This document shows, in pieces, positions 7,828-14,921 of a DNA stretch of 64,000 bases. Within the stretch, counting starts at the first letter, position 1. Each line of letters begins with the position of its first letter. The stretch is from Myceligenerans crystallogenes (GTDB taxonomy: Bacteria; Actinomycetota; Actinomycetes; Actinomycetales; Cellulomonadaceae): contig NZ_BAAANL010000012.1 of assembly GCF_039529775.1 (NCBI RefSeq), positions 13,131 through 77,130 on the forward strand. Direction: 5' to 3'. The position numbers and the translations under genes are program-made. The notes beneath the pieces were generated by a model that saw only the letters and a program-made list of their open reading frames with translations, searched no databases and was not told the DNA's origin.

Positions 7828-10800
7828 CTACGCCGACCTGCTCACCGACACCGACCTGTCCGGCCCGTCCGCCGGGGACACCGTGACGGAGTCCGCCAGC
7901 GTCTCCGACGCCACCAGGGCCTCGTGGGCCCGCACCGCGGGCACCCACTCCACCGGGACCGCGAGCGCCAGCGCGATCCTGTCCGTCACGTGCAGGCCGG
8001 CCGCTTTGCGGGCCTCCTGCACGTCGCGGATCACGTCGCGGGCGTAGCCCTCGGCGCGCAGTTCGTCGTCGAGGCCCAGGTCGAGCACCACGAACCCGCC
8101 GCCCGCCAGGACGGCGGCCGCGACGTCGGCCCCGGCGCCCTCCCCCACGACGGTCGCCAGCTCGTACTCCGGCTCCAGCAGCTCGACGTCACCGCCGTCG
8201 GTCCGCACGACGACGGCGCCGTCGGCCGTCTTGCTCCACGCACCCGCCTTCGCCGCCTTGATGACCGCCTGCACGCCCTTGCCGAGCCGTGGCCCGGCCG
8301 CCCGCGCGTTCACGGCCAGCCGCTCGGTGATGCCGTGCTCCTCGGCGACCTGCGCCGAGAACGCCACGAGCCGCACGTCCTTGATGTTCAGCTCGGACCG
8401 CAGGATGTCCGTGAACGGCGCGACGCCGTCCGGGTCGGGAACGGCGACCACCAGCGAGCGCAGCGGCTGGCGCACGCGCAGCTTGTTCGCCTTGCGCAGC
8501 GCCATCGACTGGGACACCACCGAGCGCGCCGACTCGACGGCGGCCACCAGGGCGTCGTCGGACACGAGAACGTCCCCGACGAGACCGGGCGTGCCCGGGC
8601 CGCCCGAGAGGACGGGCCAGTCCGCCAGGTGCACCGACCGGCCGCCGGTCAGGCCCCGCCAGACCTCCTCCGTCAGGAGCGGCGCGAGGGGCGCCATGAC
8701 GCGGCTGAGCACCTCGAGCGCCGTGGACAGGGTGTCGAACGCGTCGGCGTCCTCCTCCCAGAAGCGGTCGCGCTGGGTGCGCACATACCAGTTGGTCAGC
8801 GCGTCCAGGTACTGGCGCACGGACTCGCAGGCGCCCGCGATGTCGAAGGCGTCGAGCTGGTCCGTGACCGTCCCGACCAGCGTGCGGGTGCGGGCCAGCA
8901 GGTAGCGGTCCATCACGCCCAGCCCGGCCACGCGCTCCGCGGTCAGCGGCTGCGCGACGCGGCCCCGGGCCACGTCGGCACCGGCGCCGTCGCCGACGGC
9001 TCCCCCGGCGGCGTCGGCCCCCGTGACGCCCGGCGTCCCGGCGCCGTCGGACCTCTTGACGCTGTTCGCGTACAACGTGAAGAAGTAGTACGTGCTCCAC
9101 AACGGCAGCAGCACCTGCCGCACCGACTCGCGGATGCCCTCCTCCGTCACCACGAGGTTGCCGCCGCGCAGGATCGGGGACGACATGAGGAACCAGCGCA
9201 TCGCGTCGGAGCCGTCGCGGTCGAACACCTCGTTGACGTCCGGGTAGTTCTTCAGCGACTTGGACATCTTCTTGCCGTCCGAGCCCAGCACGATGCCGTG
9301 CGACACGGCCGTGCGGAACGCGGGCCGGTCGAACAGCGCCGTCGCGAGCACGTGCAGCGTGTAGAACCAGCCGCGCGTCTGCCCGATGTACTCGACGATG
9401 AAGTCGCCCGGGTTGTGGTTGCCGAACCAGTCGGCGTTCTCGAACGGGTGGTGCACCTGGGCGTACGGCATGGACCCGGAGTCGAACCAGACGTCCAGCA
9501 CGTCCTCGACCCGGCGCATCGTGGAGCGGCCGGACGGGTCGTCCGGGTTGGGCCGGGTCAGCTCGTCGACGAACGGCCGGTGCAGGTCCGGGTTGCCGTC
9601 CTTGTCGCGCGGCAGCCGCCCGAAGTCCCGCTCCAGCTCCTCGAACGATCCGTACACGTCCACCCGCGGGAACTCCGGGTCGTCGCTCTTCCACACCGGC
9701 ACGGGCGAACCCCAGAACCGGTTGCGGGTGATCGACCAGTCGCGCGCGCCCTCGAGCCACTTGCCGAACTGGCCCTCCTGGATGTGCCCCGGCACCCAGG
9801 TGATCTCCTTGTTCAGCTCGGCCATGCGGTCCTTGAACTTCGTCACCTCGACGAACCAGCTGGACACGCCCATGTACATCAGCGGCTGCCGGCAGCGCCA
9901 GCAGTGCGGGTAGGAGTGGTCGTAGGACTCGCGGCGCAGCAGCACCGTGCCCGCGGTGACCGAGCCCGTGCCGTCCTCGCCGCGCGTGCGGGCCTTGAGG
10001 TGGTCGATGATCGGCGCGTTCGCGTCGAAGACCTGCAGACCCGCGTACTCGTTCACCGGGTGGGTGAACCGGCCGTCGGCGCCCACGGGCATGACGGACT
10101 CGACGCCCTCGCGGTCGCAGACGATCTTGTCGTCCTCGCCGAACGCGCCCGCGGAGTGCACCAGGCCGGTGCCGTCGGTCGTGGTGACGAAGTCCGCCTC
10201 GACCACCCGGTGGGCGCGCTCGCGGCCCGCGTAGTAGGAGAAGGGCGGCGCGTAGGACGCGCCGAGCAGGCCGGAGCCCTTGAGGTGCCCGACGACGCGC
10301 GGGGCGTCCGCGCCTTCGTCGGTCAGCTCCCGCGCGTACGCGGCGAGGCGGGCCTCGGCCAGGACGTAGCGCTGCGGGGTGCCGGTGAAGGCGGACTCCA
10401 CCACGACGTAGTCGATGTCCGGGCCCACCATGACCAGGAGGTTGGACGGGAGGGTCCACGGCGTCGTCGTCCAGACGAGCAGCTTGTCGCCGAGGCGCAA
10501 GGTGTCCGACGACGCCGACGCGCCGCTCACCTGCGGCTCGCCGGACGCGGCGTCGTCGTGCCCCTGCACCTCAGCGGACGCGGCCGCGTCCCCCTGCGGA
10601 CCACCGGACGCGTCAGCGGCTCCCGGCAGCCCGACGACGTCGAAGCCCACCGTCACCGCCGGGTCCTGCCGGTTCTGGTAGACGTCGTCGTCCATCCGCA
10701 GCTCGTGGTTGCTCAGCGGCGTCTGGTCGTTCCAGCAGTAGGGCAGCACGCGGAAGTCCTCGTAGACGAGGCCCTTGTCGTGCAGCGACTTGAACGCCCA

Positions 10801-11325
10801 GATGACCGACTCCATGAAGCCCGGGTTGAGCGTCTTGTAGTCGTTCTCGAAGTCGACCCAGCGGGCCTGCCGGGTGACGTAGGCGCGCCACTCGTCGGTG
10901 TACTTCAGCACCGAGCTGCGGCACGCCTCGTTGAACCTGTCGATGCCGAGCTCGACGATCTCGTCCTTGGTCTTGATGCCGAGCTGGCTCATCGCCTCCA
11001 GCTCCGCCGGCAGGCCGTGCGTGTCCCAGCCGAACCGGCGCTCCACGCGCTGCCCGCGCATGGTCCGGTAGCGCGGCACGACGTCCTTCGCGTAGCCGGT
11101 CAGCAGGTGGCCGTAGTGCGGCAGGCCGTTGGCGAAAGGCGGGCCGTCGTAGAAGACGAACTCGTTGGCACCGTCCTCGCCCGCGTCGCGCCGGTCGATG
11201 GAGGCCTGGAAGGTCCCGTCGACCTCCCAGAAGTCGAGGACCTCGCGCTCGAGGGCGGGCAGGTCCGGAGAGGCGGTGACGGCGTTGTCGCCGTCGCGGT
11301 GCAGTGGGTAACGGGCTTCGGCCAT
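7828..11325 (-). CDS. ileS: Isoleucyl-tRNA synthetase
   Basis: 1165 residues; charges tRNA-Ile with isoleucine in the cytoplasm. The start at 11325 (MAEARYPLH) is preceded by AGGAG and lies just after the T-box leader; the open frame upstream is leader, not protein. The class I signature is GLPHYGHLL at 68-75 and the KMSKS loop is at 686-690. The editing domain includes LLVWTTTPWTLPSN. Length and motifs (for example DYPDVNEVFDR and the C-terminal tRNA-binding domain) fit the long, eukaryote-like IleS2 class, which is usual in actinobacteria and is associated with low mupirocin sensitivity. Residues about 230-275 are an Ala/Gly/Ser/Asp-rich insert at the entry of the editing domain, not expected in the family core. 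Regulation is by the T-box upstream. Confidence 0.96.
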   Translation of the reverse strand: MAEARYPLHRDGDNAVTASPDLPALEREVLDFWEVDGTFQASIDRRDAGEDGANEFVFYDGPPFANGLPHYGHLLTGYAKDVVPRYRTMRGQRVERRFGWDTHGLPAELEAMSQLGIKTKDEIVELGIDRFNEACRSSVLKYTDEWRAYVTRQARWVDFENDYKTLNPGFMESVIWAFKSLHDKGLVYEDFRVLPYCWNDQTPLSNHELRMDDDVYQNRQDPAVTVGFDVVGLPGAADASGGPQGDAAASAEVQGHDDAASGEPQVSGASASSDTLRLGDKLLVWTTTPWTLPSNLLVMVGPDIDYVVVESAFTGTPQRYVLAEARLAAYARELTDEGADAPRVVGHLKGSGLLGASYAPPFSYYAGRERAHRVVEADFVTTTDGTGLVHSAGAFGEDDKIVCDREGVESVMPVGADGRFTHPVNEYAGLQVFDANAPIIDHLKARTRGEDGTGSVTAGTVLLRRESYDHSYPHCWRCRQPLMYMGVSSWFVEVTKFKDRMAELNKEITWVPGHIQEGQFGKWLEGARDWSITRNRFWGSPVPVWKSDDPEFPRVDVYGSFEELERDFGRLPRDKDGNPDLHRPFVDELTRPNPDDPSGRSTMRRVEDVLDVWFDSGSMPYAQVHHPFENADWFGNHNPGDFIVEYIGQTRGWFYTLHVLATALFDRPAFRTAVSHGIVLGSDGKKMSKSLKNYPDVNEVFDRDGSDAMRWFLMSSPILRGGNLVVTEEGIRESVRQVLLPLWSTYYFFTLYANSVKRSDGAGTPGVTGADAAGGAVGDGAGADVARGRVAQPLTAERVAGLGVMDRYLLARTRTLVGTVTDQLDAFDIAGACESVRQYLDALTNWYVRTQRDRFWEEDADAFDTLSTALEVLSRVMAPLAPLLTEEVWRGLTGGRSVHLADWPVLSGGPGTPGLVGDVLVSDDALVAAVESARSVVSQSMALRKANKLRVRQPLRSLVVAVPDPDGVAPFTDILRSELNIKDVRLVAFSAQVAEEHGITERLAVNARAAGPRLGKGVQAVIKAAKAGAWSKTADGAVVVRTDGGDVELLEPEYELATVVGEGAGADVAAAVLAGGGFVVLDLGLDDELRAEGYARDVIRDVQEARKAAGLHVTDRIALALAVPVEWVPAVRAHEALVASETLADSVTVSPADGPDRSVSVSRSA

Positions 11326-11329
11326 GGTT

Positions 11330-11590
11330 CCGTGGCTCCTGGCGGTGGTCGTCGGTCCGGCAGCAGGGCTGCGAGGACGACGTCGCATCCGGCGTCGTAC
11401 GTTGATGTACGACGACGGCGCTGGCCGCGGTACCACCCCGCTTGCCGCCTGCCGCTGCCACCCCAGGGGATGGCGGCCGCGAGCGACCACTCGTTGAGGC
11501 TGTGACGGGCCCACCCGTCCGGTTCTACCGGGCCGCTCCGCGGAGCGGCCGTTCTTCCGGAGGCTCACCGGTGATGGCCGGGTCAATGCC
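11330..11590 (-). promoter_or_regulatory. Translational T-box riboswitch of ileS (ultrashort stem I)
   Basis: On the minus strand the T-box core GGGTGGTACCGCGG lies at about 11426-11440. Upstream, at about 11543-11585, is a short specifier hairpin carrying ATC (an Ile codon) within GGCCATCACCGGTG, followed by CCTCCGGAAGAAC. This is the ultrashort stem I architecture known for actinobacterial ileS leaders. The region between the T-box and the start contains the AGGAG ribosome site, consistent with control of translation rather than termination. Uncharged tRNA-Ile should open the ribosome site. Confidence 0.88.
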
Positions 11591-11600
11591 TGTGCAGGTC

Positions 11601-11606
11601 ATCCTA
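11601..11606 (-). promoter_or_regulatory. Candidate -10 element of the ileS leader
   Basis: TAGGAT on the minus strand lies just upstream of the T-box specifier hairpin, a good actinobacterial -10 match at the expected distance from an RNA starting before the leader. No convincing -35 is seen. Confidence 0.4.
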
Positions 11607-11683
11607 CCGGGGCGACGCCACACATTTCCCGCCGTCCGACGAACCGTCGCCGGCCCGCGGCGGAAGGCGCGAGTGGGCTGAAG

Positions 11684-11747
11684 TCGCCGGTCAGGCTGAA
11701 TTCGCGGATGAGAGCGTGCACACGCGCGATTTCAGCCTGACCGGCGA
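11684..11747. repeat. Palindromic element, copy A of a dispersed 46-nt family
   Basis: The core runs 11693-11738 from AGGC to GCCT (46 nt), with arms AGGCTGAATTCGCG and CGCGATTTCAGCCT. In this copy the pairing extends outward by nine more bases (TCGCCGGTC / GACCGGCGA). It lies downstream of the gene ending at 11861 and upstream of the ileS promoter. The same 46-nt geometry recurs at 13656, 14867, 20717 and 41120. Confidence 0.85.
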
Positions 11748-11860
11748 GAGCTGCCTGGCGGGCATCGGAGGCATAACGGGCATCGCGGTCAGCCGCAGGG
11801 GCCTCGCAGTCAGCCGCGGCGGCCGCCCTCGGAGCGGGCGGCCGCCGCGGGGCCGAGGGC

Positions 11861-12811
11861 TCAGTCCAGGCGCAGCGAGTCCAGGATCCCCTGGATCAGC
11901 GCCTTGTTGTCGCCCTCCGGCAGGTTCATCGTGATCGTGAACCGGTTCTGGCTGCCGGACGGGTGGATCTGGATGCGGTGGACCTCGCAGGCGGTCGTTG
12001 TGAAGCCCGCGGCCCCGCACACCTCCTCGGTGGCGTGTTCGACGGCCGCGAGGTCGGCACCGTCCAGGTCGAACTCCTCCGCCCCGGGGCCGGGGTCCTG
12101 CGTGAGACCGGGAGCGTCGGTGCCGTAGTACCCGGCCTCGGGCGTGATGCGGGCGACGCGGACGAACGGGGGCTCGTCCGGGGTCGCCGGGTCGTGCCAC
12201 TGACGCGAGGTCACGCCGGGCTCGTCGTCGGGAGCCGCCATCACCAGGGGCAGGGCGTAGGTCAGGCCCTTCAGCGTGTCCTCGGTCCAGGCATCCGACG
12301 GCACCCAGCCGACGGTGTCGCCTTCCGAAGGCGCACCGTCGGGGCCGGCACCCGGATCGCCCGACGCCGGGCTCCCGTCAGGGCCGACGCCCGGATCACT
12401 CGACGCCAGGTTCCCGTCGGGGCCCACGCCCGGATCACTCGACGCCGGGCCCTCATCCGAACCCACGCCCGAATCGCCCGACGCCGGGCTCCCGTCGGGG
12501 CCCACGCCCGGATCACCCGAGGCCAGGCCACCATCAGGTCCCGCTCCGTGGGCGCCCCGCGACGTGACGTTCGCTGCGGCACCCCCGCCGCCCGGCAGCG
12601 ACGCCGTCGCGGGAACGAACCCGTTCGCGACGAACACCGTCCCCGCGACGAGGGCGAGCGCGGCCAGGCCGCCCCCGCCGCCGACGAGCGCCCGGCGCGT
12701 CCGCGCCCGCCGGATCGCGGTGTCCGCCATCGCGCGCGGGTCGGCCGGCGTCGTCGGCATCACGTGAGCTCCGATCTCCCGCATCCGGCGGTTCCAGTCG
12801 TCGTGTTCCAT
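11861..12811 (-). CDS. Membrane protein encoded with SigE-family sigma factor (candidate anti-sigma partner)
   Basis: 316 residues. Residues 1-40 are cytoplasmic and basic (MEHDDWNRRMREIGAHV), then one membrane segment (about 42-66, GLAALALVAGTVFVANGF). An outer Gly/Pro/Asp/Ser-rich stretch of 13-residue repeats (SDPGVGPDG type) follows, then a folded domain with EDTLKGLTYALPLV and two Cys (VCGAAGFTTTACEV) that may form a disulfide. It begins 2 bp after the stop of the sigma factor gene, so the pair is an operon and it probably tethers or modulates the sigma factor. There is no zinc-binding HxxxCxxC motif, so it is not a ZAS anti-sigma. The outer domain family is unknown. Confidence 0.75.
   Translation of the reverse strand: MEHDDWNRRMREIGAHVMPTTPADPRAMADTAIRRARTRRALVGGGGGLAALALVAGTVFVANGFVPATASLPGGGGAAANVTSRGAHGAGPDGGLASGDPGVGPDGSPASGDSGVGSDEGPASSDPGVGPDGNLASSDPGVGPDGSPASGDPGAGPDGAPSEGDTVGWVPSDAWTEDTLKGLTYALPLVMAAPDDEPGVTSRQWHDPATPDEPPFVRVARITPEAGYYGTDAPGLTQDPGPGAEEFDLDGADLAAVEHATEEVCGAAGFTTTACEVHRIQIHPSGSQNRFTITMNLPEGDNKALIQGILDSLRLD
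12354..12548 (-). repeat. Five 39-bp tandem repeats in a membrane protein gene
   Basis: Units start at 12354, 12393, 12432, 12471 and 12510, each 39 bp with few differences and each encoding 13 residues around GVGPDGSPASGDP. They form the extracytoplasmic linker of the sigma-linked protein. In-frame copy-number change would alter linker length without breaking the gene. Confidence 0.88.
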
Positions 12812-12813
12812 GG

Positions 12814-13401
12814 TCAGGCCTCCGTTCCTTCGAGAATCTCGCGCAGCCGGGCCAGCCCGCGGGCCAGCTGCGACTTGACGGTTCCGGTGGTGACGCCGAG
12901 CTCGGCGGCGACGTCCGCCTCGGACAGGTCGAGCAGGTGCCGCAGCACCACCACCCGGCGCTGCCGTTGCCCGAGCTGCCGCAGCGCCCGGACGAGCCGG
13001 TCACGTTCCAGGAACGACGGCGCCCCGTCACCGGCGTGCGACGTCCCGTCGGCGGCGACCGCGACGTCCCGGGGCGCCTGCAGCACCTCACGCCGGGTCT
13101 TGCGCCACCCGTCGATCCGGGCCGTGGCGACCACGCGCCGCGCGTACCCGTACGGGTTGCCGCCGCGCACCTTCGACCAGTGCCGGTAGGTCCGGTACAG
13201 CGCCGTCTGCACGAGGTCGTGCGCCCGGTGCTCGTCCCCGCACAGCAGGTAGGCCATGCGATGCAACGACGCCGTGTGCACGACGGCGAACTCCCGGAAC
13301 TCGTCCTGGGCCGATACCCCGGTGCGCACGACACCGAACCGCTCACCGCCCGCGGGATCAGGTGGCCGCACCCTGACGCTCAGCTCCTCGATTGCGCTCA
13401 T
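12814..13401 (-). CDS. SigE-family RNA polymerase sigma factor
   Basis: 195 residues from the ATG at 13401 (MSAIEELSVRV), chosen because a GGGGGC ribosome site lies just upstream; a longer frame to 13494 adds an unlikely tail. Region 2 is EFAVVHTASLHRMAYLLCGDEHRAHDLVQTALYRTYRHW. The region 4 helix-turn-helix is LSEADVAAELGVTTGTVKSQLARGLARLREIL. This is the compact sigma-70 ECF group called SigE family in actinobacteria. It is co-transcribed with the membrane protein that follows 2 bp later, implying control by an extracytoplasmic signal. Targets cannot be read from the window. Confidence 0.92.
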   Translation of the reverse strand: MSAIEELSVRVRPPDPAGGERFGVVRTGVSAQDEFREFAVVHTASLHRMAYLLCGDEHRAHDLVQTALYRTYRHWSKVRGGNPYGYARRVVATARIDGWRKTRREVLQAPRDVAVAADGTSHAGDGAPSFLERDRLVRALRQLGQRQRRVVVLRHLLDLSEADVAAELGVTTGTVKSQLARGLARLREILEGTEA

Positions 13402-13787
13402 GCCCCCATGACGTACCGGGTGGCCATGCAGGTTGCACGGCTCCGCGAGAAAGTTTCCCCGTGCCGGCTCCGGAGTCGAGACCCACGCCCTCACGAACCC
13501 GCGCGCCGGGGCCGAACCAGCGCGCAGGTAGCTCGCGGGACGGTGCCCGGCACCGAGACGGACTCAGGACTCACCGGTCCGCAACCCGACGACGTTACCC
13601 CGTACGGCCGATGCGCCGGCCTGGTCGCCTGGCTGGAAGGCAATTCTCGCGGCGCAGGCGACATTCGCGCATGTCAACGATTACCTGCTCGAAAATCGCC
13701 TGCATCGCGGAAACTGCCTGCGGGACATCCGGGAGCGGCGGGAGGCGGGTCGCTCGCGGTGGGTGGCCGGCGGGCCTACGCTGCGGA
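13402..13787. other. Intergenic region between sigma factor and DUF559-like gene
   Basis: No supported gene. It holds the presumed sigma operon promoter near 13402-13480 and palindrome copy D at 13656-13701. The remainder shows no hairpin or RNA gene that I can defend. Confidence 0.5.
13656..13701. repeat. Palindromic element, copy D of the 46-nt family
   Basis: Runs from AGGCGACATTCGCG to CTCGAAAATCGCCT, again exactly 46 nt. Pairing is weaker than in copies A and E. It lies 87 bp downstream of the DUF559-like gene stop. Confidence 0.75.
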
Positions 13788-14759
13788 TCAGCCGGACGGC
13801 GGCGGCGTGTCTCTTGGCGTCCATCTCTCGCGTTTCAGGACGGCCTCGATCTCCCGCACCATGGCGTCGTGGCGGAGGTGCCGCCTCCGGTACCGCAGGA
13901 TCAGGTGATCGCCCGAGGCGATCAGCCGGTTCTGCCGCGTCGCGTCATGGTGCAGTTGCTCGTCGGTTCCGTGGAACTCCGAGCTGTCGATCTCGACGAG
14001 GAGCCAGCGGTCCTTGCCGAGGCGCCAGGCCAGGTCGTAGCGGCCGAGGAACCGGCCGGCGCCGTCGAAGACCTCCCGCTGGAGGTCGTCCGGCACGAGG
14101 CCGGCGTCGATGCAGCGGAGCCTGGCTCGCGACTCGATCGGCGACTCGGCCCTGCTGTCGACCAGGTTCGCCAGGTCGCGCAGCGCCTGTGGCATCCTCA
14201 GCCGTTTCATGTGGTGCCGCACCTCGCCGAGTTCCGGGTCGACCAAGCCCCTGCGGACGGCGTTGTCGGCGCAGGCGAGCCACTCACCGCGGGCCAGCGA
14301 CCCCGCGGCCTGGGCGAGCGCGAGGTCGAGGGTGACCGCCCGGATGCCACCGAACATCGTGACGTGCGGGCCGACCTCGATCTGGCGCACCTTGATGCCG
14401 GCCCGGCTCCGGTAGTGGGACCTGCCGGGGAATGCCATCTCGACGACGAAGTCCGCAGGCACCCCGGCGACACCCGCTGCGACCAGCGCGCCGGCCCCCA
14501 GGATCGCGCCGCGCGGCCGGGCGAGCTGCCCCAGCCAGACCTTTCGCCTCCGCGCGGCGTCGAGCGGATGCCGCGACAGATCAGCCTGGCCCGTGTCGTA
14601 GACGCCATGAGCCAGCCGCTTCCAGCCGCCGAGCGCGACGAGCCGACGACGCCGGTGATCCGTCACCCCGTGCGCCTCGCACTGCGACACGTTGACGAGA
14701 CCGAGCTGCTCGCGCGCCACGGCAAGCAACCCACGAGGAACCTCGGGAACACGACCCAT
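13788..14759 (-). CDS. Protein with AbiEi-like N-terminus and DUF559/Vsr-like nuclease domain
   Basis: 323 residues. The N-terminal half (residues 1-180) has a winged-helix start (LVNVSQCEAHGVTDHRRRRLVALGGWKRLAHGVYD) as in AbiEi-type antitoxin-like proteins common in actinobacteria. The C-terminal third looks like a PD-(D/E)xK fold of the DUF559/Vsr group: ESPIESRARLRCIDAG, then YDLAWRLGKDRWLLVEIDSSEFHG and a DATRQNRLIASGDHLILRY ending. No partner toxin gene is adjacent. Such proteins are abundant in actinobacteria; their function is unproven. The start is the ATG at 14759 in a weak ribosome-site context. Confidence 0.75.
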   Translation of the reverse strand: MGRVPEVPRGLLAVAREQLGLVNVSQCEAHGVTDHRRRRLVALGGWKRLAHGVYDTGQADLSRHPLDAARRRKVWLGQLARPRGAILGAGALVAAGVAGVPADFVVEMAFPGRSHYRSRAGIKVRQIEVGPHVTMFGGIRAVTLDLALAQAAGSLARGEWLACADNAVRRGLVDPELGEVRHHMKRLRMPQALRDLANLVDSRAESPIESRARLRCIDAGLVPDDLQREVFDGAGRFLGRYDLAWRLGKDRWLLVEIDSSEFHGTDEQLHHDATRQNRLIASGDHLILRYRRRHLRHDAMVREIEAVLKRERWTPRDTPPPSG

Positions 14760-14866
14760 GACTCCATGCCACCACAGGCCTGGATCGGCCTGAATCAGTT
14801 ATCCACAAGCACTCCGCCGCATTGACCCTGTTGCCTGCGATGTCCGGCAGGCGCTTCGCGCTGCGG

Positions 14867-14912
14867 AGGCGGAAATCACGCATGAACACGCTCTCTCACG
14901 CGATTTCCGCCT
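14867..14912. repeat. Palindromic element, copy B of the 46-nt family
   Basis: From AGGCGGAAATCACG to ACGCGATTTCCGCCT, 46 nt between AGGC and GCCT. It lies 10 bp beyond the pnkp stop codon, so it could serve as the operon's terminator hairpin. Confidence 0.82.
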
Positions 14913-14921
14913 CCACGGCGC

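Noticed and set aside
7699..11505. Very long plus-strand frame opposite ileS
   Set aside because: Antisense shadow; its translation has the Arg/His/Val/Gly bias of reverse-frame GC-rich genes.
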